Assembly: GCF_001280305.1 (NCBI RefSeq)
Contig: NZ_CP012623.1
Span: 2,294,001 to 2,358,000, forward strand
DNA from: Hymenobacter sp. DG25A
GTDB lineage: Bacteria > Bacteroidota > Bacteroidia > Cytophagales > Hymenobacteraceae
DNA length: 64,000 nt
Direction: 5' to 3'
Part shown: positions 58,503 through 64,000 of the stretch, in pieces
How positions within the stretch are numbered: position 1 is the stretch's first letter
How the letters are laid out: every line of letters starts with the position of its first letter
Made by a program: the position numbers and the translations under genes
The notes under the pieces: model-generated
The model's input: the letters and a program-made list of their open reading frames with translations, nothing else
The model's database searches: none
What the model was told of the DNA's origin: nothing

Positions 58503-59132
58503 ATGTCTGCCACGCTGCTCCGCATTCACCCCGATAACCCACCGCAAAACCGCATTCAGCAGGCAGTGGACGTGCTGCGCAACGGCGGCGTTATTATTTA
58601 CCCCACGGATACCATTTACGGCCTGGGCTGCGACATCACCAACGCCAAAGCGGTGGAGAAGCTTTGCCGCATCAAAGGCGTGAAACCCGATAAAGCCAAC
58701 CTCTCCTTTATCTGCTCCGACCTCTCGCACATTACTGACTACGCCAACGGCATTACCACCCCCATTTACAAAGTCCTGAAAAAAGCACTACCCGGCCCGT
58801 TCACCTTCATTTTTGAGGCCAGCGCCAAAGCACCCAAATACGGGGGCGTTAAGCGCAAAACCGTGGGCATCCGCGTGCCCGACCACAATATCTGCCTGGC
58901 GCTGGTGCGGGAGCTGGGCAACCCCATTGTGAGTACCTCGGTGCACGATGAAGACGAAATTCTGGAGTACAGCACCGACCCCGACCTCATCTTCGAGAAA
59001 TATCGCGCCCTGGTAGACCTGGTGATTGATGGCGGCTTCGGAAATAACATTGCCAGCACTGTGGTGGACTGCACCGATGATGACTTTACCATCATCCGGC
59101 AGGGTGCCGGAGATATTGAGCAGTATTTGTAA
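58503..59132 (+). CDS. Sua5/YciO/YrdC family protein
   Basis: A 209-residue protein of the threonylcarbamoyl-AMP synthase superfamily. VVDVLRNGG-like start, IIYPTDTIYGLGCDITN, KPDKANLSFICSDLSHI, KKALPGPFTFIFEAS, and GNPIVSTSVHDEDE. It is closer to the YciO branch than to the essential TsaC, because the nucleotide motifs differ (STSVH instead of STSAN). It may make threonylcarbamoyl-adenylate for tRNA modification or have a related role. Confidence 0.88.
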   Translation: MSATLLRIHPDNPPQNRIQQAVDVLRNGGVIIYPTDTIYGLGCDITNAKAVEKLCRIKGVKPDKANLSFICSDLSHITDYANGITTPIYKVLKKALPGPFTFIFEASAKAPKYGGVKRKTVGIRVPDHNICLALVRELGNPIVSTSVHDEDEILEYSTDPDLIFEKYRALVDLVIDGGFGNNIASTVVDCTDDDFTIIRQGAGDIEQYL

Positions 59133-59179
59133 AAGGGTTAATTACCCGTTGCCTGTATAGGGGCAGTATTTGATTGACG

Positions 59180-59222
59180 CTAAAAAGCCCCTGCCGTTTT
59201 TTAAACGGCAGGGGCTTTTTAG
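59180..59222. terminator. Bidirectional terminator
   Basis: A perfect 20-bp stem around TTT (left arm 59180-59199, right arm 59203-59222) between the convergent YciO-type and acyltransferase genes. Confidence 0.92.
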
Positions 59223-59259
59223 TTGCAAAAGATTCAGGATTTGTAGTAGCCAACTGCCC

Positions 59260-60168
59260 CTACTCTCCTACCGGGCGCTTATGTTTCCAGCGGCGGTGTG
59301 ACCAGAGATAATCAGCCGGCGCAGCCCGGATATCCTTCTCCATAGCCCGCGCAAAGGCTTCAGTTATCCGGTGCTGATTGGGGTCCAGAGGCGTATTGCC
59401 ATCATAAAGCTCGGTAAGCACTACTTCATAGTATCCCCGCCGCTTTCGCCGGATGCTGACAAAAACCACCGGCAGCTGAAACTGGGCGGCTAAACGGTCG
59501 GCGCCGGTATAGAAACCCGTCTCCTGGTGTAGGAGCTGCGTCCAGTAGCGGTTTTTGGCGTTGCTTGGGCTTTGGTCGCTCAACATGCACAGCAGCTGCT
59601 GCCGGTCCTGGCTGGCTGCCATATAGCGAATAGTTTCGCGCATGGTTACCAGCTCAGCTCCGGTGCGGGTGCGCAGCTTGTACATAAAATCGTCGAAAAA
59701 CGGACTATTCAGCGGCTGGTACACGCCCACCGCCGGCGCATTGATCTGTAGAGCCCCCGAAGTCAGAATCCATTCCCAGTTGCCCTCGTGGGAGCCCAGG
59801 GCCAGCAAGGAGCGCCCCTTGGCCAGCTGATCCGTAATGACATGCTTGTTGGGGTACGAAACCCGCCGGCTCAATTCCTCCGGGGAAGCCTGCCGCAGCC
59901 ACAGTATTTCTACCATTAGCTGGGCAAAGTGCCGGTAAAACTGCTTGGCCAGTTTTTTATGTTCCGCCTCCGTTTTTTCGGGAAAGGAGTTGCGCAGGTT
60001 TTCCAGTACTACCCGCTCCCGGTAGCGCAGAACGTAGGCCATCAGGAAATACAGCACTTCGGCCAGTCCGTACAGCAGCGGCAGCGGCAGAGACGCTAAG
60101 CCCCGTAAAAACCATTCAAGCGGACGATAATACCACGGGTACGTGGGCGGGGCAATAGTTGAACTCAT
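59260..60168 (-). CDS. LpxL/HtrB-like lysophospholipid acyltransferase
   Basis: A 302-residue inner-membrane acyltransferase. The catalytic box is LGSHEGNWEWILTS (H and E of the HxxxxE motif). Family sequence includes YGLAEVLYFLMAYVLRYRER near the N-terminus and MLSDQSPSNAKNRYWTQLLH, FVSIRRKRRGYYEVVLTELY further on. It adds an acyl chain to lipid A or a similar lipid. Its ATG overlaps the stop of the upstream exported protein gene by 4 bp. Confidence 0.92.
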   Translation of the reverse strand: MSSTIAPPTYPWYYRPLEWFLRGLASLPLPLLYGLAEVLYFLMAYVLRYRERVVLENLRNSFPEKTEAEHKKLAKQFYRHFAQLMVEILWLRQASPEELSRRVSYPNKHVITDQLAKGRSLLALGSHEGNWEWILTSGALQINAPAVGVYQPLNSPFFDDFMYKLRTRTGAELVTMRETIRYMAASQDRQQLLCMLSDQSPSNAKNRYWTQLLHQETGFYTGADRLAAQFQLPVVFVSIRRKRRGYYEVVLTELYDGNTPLDPNQHRITEAFARAMEKDIRAAPADYLWSHRRWKHKRPVGE

Positions 60169-61037
60169 GGATTGATAACAGCCCCGGCTGGGGCGTACGT
60201 GTCGGGGTCGCGCAGTACCCGCGTGGTTTTGCTGGCCAGCAGCTTGCTTTTGGCGCCGCGAACTTCCACAATTAAATCGTATTCCCCGGCCGGCAGCTTG
60301 GCAATATCCATGGCAGCAATCAGCAAATGGGGCGCCCCGGCCACGGGTTTCGCCGTGCCGGCCAGCGTGGCCGCGTCTTTGGTACCGCCCACGGGGCGCA
60401 GGCGGTATTTGGTGGTGAGGGTTTGCTCCTGGGGCGCGTTATATAGCTCAGCGTACAGATAGAGTTTATCGGCCCCGCGGCCGTAAAGGCCACCGGGCGT
60501 GCGCACCAGCATATAGCCACCCCGGTTGAAGTTGGTTTGCGCCGCCGAGCGGGAGGCGGGCTTGGACAGCACCACCACGTCGCTCAGGCGCAGGCCTGGC
60601 TTATCAAACTCTATGGTAATAGGCACCTCTAAAATGCGGTTGCCACCGGCCCGGTACTGGTCCGTTACCTGGGCACGTATGGTGTACACGCCATCAGGCA
60701 GCATAATGCGCTTCTGAAAGCTCATGGGGTTTTTCAGGGCCTGGGTGGTGTCATTCAGCACCGGTGGCCGCAGTTTTACCATTTCGCTATACACTATCTT
60801 ACCATCCTTGGCCAGCACTTCCAGGGTAAGGGAGGCGGTCGCCTGAAAAATTCTGGGCGCCCGGCGCTTATAGGCTAGGGAGTTGCCATCCACGGTGGCA
60901 AACATATCCAGCACCCCACCATTCCGGCCCCGGTCATCGTTACGAAAAGCGGCTACGTCCAGCGTGAGCTTAGGGGCTCCGGCCTGGGCTGCAACGCTCA
61001 GAAAAACACCCAGAAAGGCAAAGAGAAGTCTTTTCAT
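60165..61037 (-). CDS. Exported protein of unknown function, coupled to acyltransferase
   Basis: A 290-residue protein with signal peptide (MKRLLFAFLGVFLSVAAQA). The rest consists of beta-rich segments (VDGNSLAYKRRAPRIFQATA, RIMLPDGVYTIRAQVTDQYR, YMLVRTPGGLYGRGADKLYL, KLPAGEYDLIVEVRGAKSKL), as in Ig-like or GWxTD-type exported proteins, but I cannot name the family. ATGA overlap with the acyltransferase gene implies linked translation and hints at a lipid or envelope role. An imperfect -7 box (TACCTTTA) lies 15 nt upstream of the ATG. Confidence 0.75.
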   Translation of the reverse strand: MKRLLFAFLGVFLSVAAQAGAPKLTLDVAAFRNDDRGRNGGVLDMFATVDGNSLAYKRRAPRIFQATASLTLEVLAKDGKIVYSEMVKLRPPVLNDTTQALKNPMSFQKRIMLPDGVYTIRAQVTDQYRAGGNRILEVPITIEFDKPGLRLSDVVVLSKPASRSAAQTNFNRGGYMLVRTPGGLYGRGADKLYLYAELYNAPQEQTLTTKYRLRPVGGTKDAATLAGTAKPVAGAPHLLIAAMDIAKLPAGEYDLIVEVRGAKSKLLASKTTRVLRDPDTYAPAGAVINP

Positions 61038-61144
61038 GACAGGTTGGCGGACTAAAGGTACGGCAAATGGATAGTACAGACCGGGGCAGCAACGTGTAAC
61101 TTGGGCGCGGCGGGCCAGTTGTCTGCCTGCCCTAAGCTAGCATC

Positions 61145-61765
61145 ATGCCTGTTTTATTTGAAACTCAATATAATCCACCGGCGGCATTTTTTGCAGCACT
61201 GGCCGGCCAGGATGCATTGTGGCTGGAGAGCCACGAGCACTACCGCAAGCAGACCTACCGCAACCGCTGCCTTATTCTCACCGCGCAGGGGGTAAAGCCA
61301 CTTACGGTACCGGTTATTGATGGTAACCGCAGCGAGAAAGTACGTATTACGGAGCTGGAAATCGATTATCGACAGAACTGGGTGCATCAACACTGGCGCA
61401 CCTTGCAAACCGCATACGGGGGTAGCCCGTATTTTGAATATTACGCCGACTATCTGCACGACATTTACGTACAGAAACCGGCGCTGCTTTTCGACCTGAA
61501 TCTCTCGCTACTCGCTTTCTTTTTGCGCTGTCTGCGGCTGCGAATTCCTGTGGAATTCACCACCGAGTATCATGCTTCCTACCCTCCCGAGGCCCTGCGC
61601 GACCGGCGCGACTGGCTGTCACCCAAAGATCCAGTTACCCCGGAACCTGACAGGACGTCGGTACGCCCGTATGCCCAAACCTTTGGCGTACAATTTGTAC
61701 CCAACTTAAGCATCCTGGACTTGTTATTTATGCAAGGGCCAGCTGCCGGCAGTTTTCTCGTGTAG
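61145..61765 (+). CDS. WbqC family protein
   Basis: A 206-residue protein of the WbqC-like family: [20 protein letters not shown] at the start, [57 protein letters not shown]. Members occur in O-antigen clusters and across Bacteroidota; their reaction is not established. It is divergent from the exported protein gene in a 107-bp gap. No sugar-biosynthesis genes are adjacent. Confidence 0.92.
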   Translation: MPVLFETQYNPPAAFFAALAGQDALWLESHEHYRKQTYRNRCLILTAQGVKPLTVPVIDGNRSEKVRITELEIDYRQNWVHQHWRTLQTAYGGSPYFEYYADYLHDIYVQKPALLFDLNLSLLAFFLRCLRLRIPVEFTTEYHASYPPEALRDRRDWLSPKDPVTPEPDRTSVRPYAQTFGVQFVPNLSILDLLFMQGPAAGSFLV

Positions 61766-61896
61766 GGTCTTTGCCGCTTATCTATTTCCGAACCTTCGTC
61801 CGTACCCGCCTGTTTTCAGGTACCCACGGCCTTCCCTGCCCTAAAACGTGCTATTTGCGCTTGCGGGGTTCCGTTTTTCTTCACTACCTTATCTGC

Positions 61897-64000
61897 ATGG
61901 AAGCTAAATTCTCAAATCGAGTCAAGGAGGTCATCTCCCTGAGCCGGGAAGAAGCCATCCGGCTCGGTCACGACTATATCGGTACCGAACATCTCTTGCT
62001 GGGCATGATTCGCGAGGGCGAAGGCACGGCCATTGGACTGCTCAAAAAACTGGGCGTTTCCGTGGACGAGCTCAAGTATGCTTTAGAGCAAGCTACCCGC
62101 AATACCGCCACTCAGGGCACCAGCATTACCGGCTCTATTCCGCTGACAAAACAGACGGAAAAAGTACTTAAGATTACGTACCTGGAAGCCAAGATCTTTA
62201 AGAGCGAAATCATTGGCACGGAGCACCTGCTGCTCTCGATTCTGCGCGATGAGGACAACATCTCTTCTCAGATTCTGGCTAAGTTCAACGTTAACTACGA
62301 AGCAGTGCGCGACTCCTTAGACTACCACGGCAACACGCCGGGTCCTTCCGCCGGTCCTTCTGATACCGACGACGACGACAACGACAAACTGTTTGGCAGC
62401 TCGTCTAAATCAGGCAGCAGCTCCACGGCCAAGAAACCGGGCGAAAAGTCGCGCACTCCCGTGCTCGATAACTTCGGCCGCGACCTGACCAAGCTGGCTG
62501 AGGACGACAAGCTGGACCCCATTGTAGGCCGCGAAAAAGAAATTGAGCGCGTAGCTCAGATTCTCTCGCGCCGCAAAAAGAACAACCCCATTCTGATTGG
62601 TGAGCCCGGGGTAGGTAAGACGGCTATTGCCGAAGGCCTGGCTCTGCGCATCATTCAGAAGAAAGTATCGCGCGTGCTGTTTGGCAAGCGTGTGGTGACG
62701 CTGGATCTGGCCTCCCTGGTGGCCGGCACCAAGTACCGCGGTCAGTTTGAGGAGCGCATGAAGGCCGTGATGAACGAGCTGGAAAAGTCGCCCGACGTGA
62801 TTCTGTTCATTGACGAGCTGCACACGATTGTAGGTGCTGGCGGAGCCTCCGGCTCGCTGGATGCTTCCAACATGTTCAAGCCGGCTTTGGCCCGCGGCGA
62901 AATTCAATGCATTGGCGCTACCACCCTGGATGAGTATCGGCAGTACATTGAGAAAGATGGTGCTCTGGCCCGTCGTTTCCAGATGGTGATGGTGGACCCC
63001 ACTACGCCGGAGGAAACCATCGAAATCCTGCACAACATCAAGGACAAGTATCAGGACCACCACCACGTAGTGTACACCGACAAGGCTATTGAGGCCTGCG
63101 TGAAACTGTCGGACCGCTACATGAGTGACCGGTTCCTGCCAGACAAGGCCATCGATATTCTCGATGAAGCCGGCGCCCGCGTGCACATCAACAACATTGT
63201 GGTGCCCGAGGATATTCTCAAGCTCGAAGAGAGCATCGAGAACATCAAGACGGAGAAAAACCGCGTGGTGAAGTCGCAGAAATACGAGGAAGCCGCCCAG
63301 CTCCGCGACAAAGAGAAGAAGCTCTTGGAGCAGCTGGAGCTGGCCAAAAAGAACTGGGAAGACGAAACCAAGAAGAAGCGGTACACCGTGAAGGAGGAAA
63401 ACGTGGCTGAAGTAATAGCCATGATGACTGGCATTCCGGTGAGCCGCGTGGCCCAGAACGAAAGCCAGAAGCTGCTCAACATGGGTGAGGAGCTGCAGGG
63501 CAAAGTAATTGGGCAGGAAAAGGCCATTAAGCAATTGGTGAAAGCCATCCAGCGTACCCGCGTAGGCCTGAAAGACCCGAAAAAGCCCATCGGCTCGTTC
63601 GTGTTCCTCGGCCCAACGGGTGTGGGTAAAACGGAGCTGGCCAAAGTGTTGGCTACCTACCTCTTCGACAAGGAAGATTCGCTCGTGCGCATCGACATGT
63701 CGGAGTACATGGAGAAATTCAGCGTATCGCGCCTGGTAGGCGCGCCTCCCGGCTACGTGGGTTATGAAGAGGGCGGTCAGCTGACGGAGAAAATCCGCCG
63801 CAAGCCGTACTCGGTTATCCTGCTCGACGAAATTGAGAAGGCGCACCCGGACGTATACAACCTGCTCCTGCAGGTGCTGGACGATGGTATTCTGACCGAC
63901 GGCCTCGGCCGCAAGGTGGACTTCCGCAACACCATCATCATCATGACCTCCAACATCGGAGCCCGCGACCTAGCGGACTTCGGCGCAGGCATCGGCTTCG
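61897..64000 (+). CDS. clpC: ClpC-type ATP-dependent protease ATPase subunit, cut by window end
   Basis: The first 701 residues of a ClpC/ClpA-type unfoldase; the gene runs off the window. Order visible: Clp N-domain repeats (residues 1-145), an acidic linker with DDDDND, first AAA domain with Walker [11 protein letters not shown] and Walker [11 protein letters not shown], a UVR motif [14 protein letters not shown], and second AAA domain with Walker [11 protein letters not shown] and [11 protein letters not shown]. The UVR motif separates ClpC from ClpA and ClpB. It feeds unfolded proteins to ClpP. ATG 61897 is 4 nt after TACCTTAT, possibly a -7 box. Confidence 0.95.
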   Translation, partial: MEAKFSNRVKEVISLSREEAIRLGHDYIGTEHLLLGMIREGEGTAIGLLKKLGVSVDELKYALEQATRNTATQGTSITGSIPLTKQTEKVLKITYLEAKIFKSEIIGTEHLLLSILRDEDNISSQILAKFNVNYEAVRDSLDYHGNTPGPSAGPSDTDDDDNDKLFGSSSKSGSSSTAKKPGEKSRTPVLDNFGRDLTKLAEDDKLDPIVGREKEIERVAQILSRRKKNNPILIGEPGVGKTAIAEGLALRIIQKKVSRVLFGKRVVTLDLASLVAGTKYRGQFEERMKAVMNELEKSPDVILFIDELHTIVGAGGASGSLDASNMFKPALARGEIQCIGATTLDEYRQYIEKDGALARRFQMVMVDPTTPEETIEILHNIKDKYQDHHHVVYTDKAIEACVKLSDRYMSDRFLPDKAIDILDEAGARVHINNIVVPEDILKLEESIENIKTEKNRVVKSQKYEEAAQLRDKEKKLLEQLELAKKNWEDETKKKRYTVKEENVAEVIAMMTGIPVSRVAQNESQKLLNMGEELQGKVIGQEKAIKQLVKAIQRTRVGLKDPKKPIGSFVFLGPTGVGKTELAKVLATYLFDKEDSLVRIDMSEYMEKFSVSRLVGAPPGYVGYEEGGQLTEKIRRKPYSVILLDEIEKAHPDVYNLLLQVLDDGILTDGLGRKVDFRNTIIIMTSNIGARDLADFGAGIGF

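Noticed and set aside
62410..63846. 478-codon open frame opposite clpC
   Set aside because: The plus strand encodes clear AAA motifs; the antisense product has no recognisable features.
1..64000. CRISPR arrays, prophage, toxin-antitoxin or restriction systems
   Set aside because: No spaced direct repeats and no recognisable nuclease, methylase, integrase or antitoxin genes were seen on either strand.

Overview
The window looks like chromosome from a GC-rich member of the Bacteroidota, most like Hymenobacter and its relatives. The evidence is consistent: promoter boxes of the Bacteroidota type (TTG, 18-21 nt, TAnnTTTG), almost no purine-rich ribosome binding sites, a protein with a type IX secretion C-terminal domain, and many families typical of that phylum (M61 and M13 peptidases, DUF2911, WbqC, cleavable-signal TonB-like proteins, ClpC). 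I see no rRNA operon, CRISPR array, insertion sequence, integrase or phage gene. This is ordinary chromosome, not an island, with some local base-composition oddities.

Layout. 1-9.5 kb: M61 peptidase, Bax-inhibitor-1 protein, metallo-beta-lactamase hydrolase, sodium:solute symporter, TonB-like protein, ABC exporter and a YcxB-like protein. 9.6-19 kb: PEP synthase convergent with a D-lactate dehydrogenase, a DUF2911 protein, a second symporter preceded by an overlapping 43-residue membrane protein, and a large PIG-L deacetylase. 19-31 kb: an AT-rich gap, a type IX-secreted protein, then mostly single genes (MOSC, DUF547, DUF2461, deoxynucleoside kinase, GNAT, CDGSH, acyl-CoA-binding protein, amidohydrolase, CinA). 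31-39 kb: a kinase-like protein of unknown role, an S1/P1-like hydrolase, a TMEM175 channel, a cyclophilin lipoprotein, an M13 peptidase and xseA-xseB. 39.1-41.6 kb: a four-gene signalling cassette. 41.6-49.2 kb: an alkyltransferase-like protein, a YciE/F-type protein and an RND efflux system. 49.2-64 kb: an alpha/beta hydrolase, a phospholipase-C-like protein, a large envelope protein, two tRNA-Ser genes, BrkB/YihY, a thioesterase, MltG, a Sua5/YciO protein, an acyltransferase, WbqC and the first two thirds of clpC.

How the genes work together. The RND system (adaptor, permease, TolC-type channel) is a complete tripartite pump, with an acetyltransferase gene between adaptor and permease. xseA and xseB form exonuclease VII. 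The cassette at 39.1-41.6 kb has its own near-consensus promoter with an inverted repeat over the probable start point. It encodes a small cytosolic protein, a multi-span membrane protein, a membrane-anchored histidine kinase with little sensor domain, and a receiver with no output domain; I read it as a split-sensor signalling system.

The least explained material is this cassette, the kinase-like protein at 30.9-31.9 kb, the 43-residue symporter partner, several families of intergenic inverted repeats, and a group of genes whose -7 box lies only 4-7 nt before the start codon, which suggests leaderless mRNAs. Functions are assigned by motif recognition only; no search was run.
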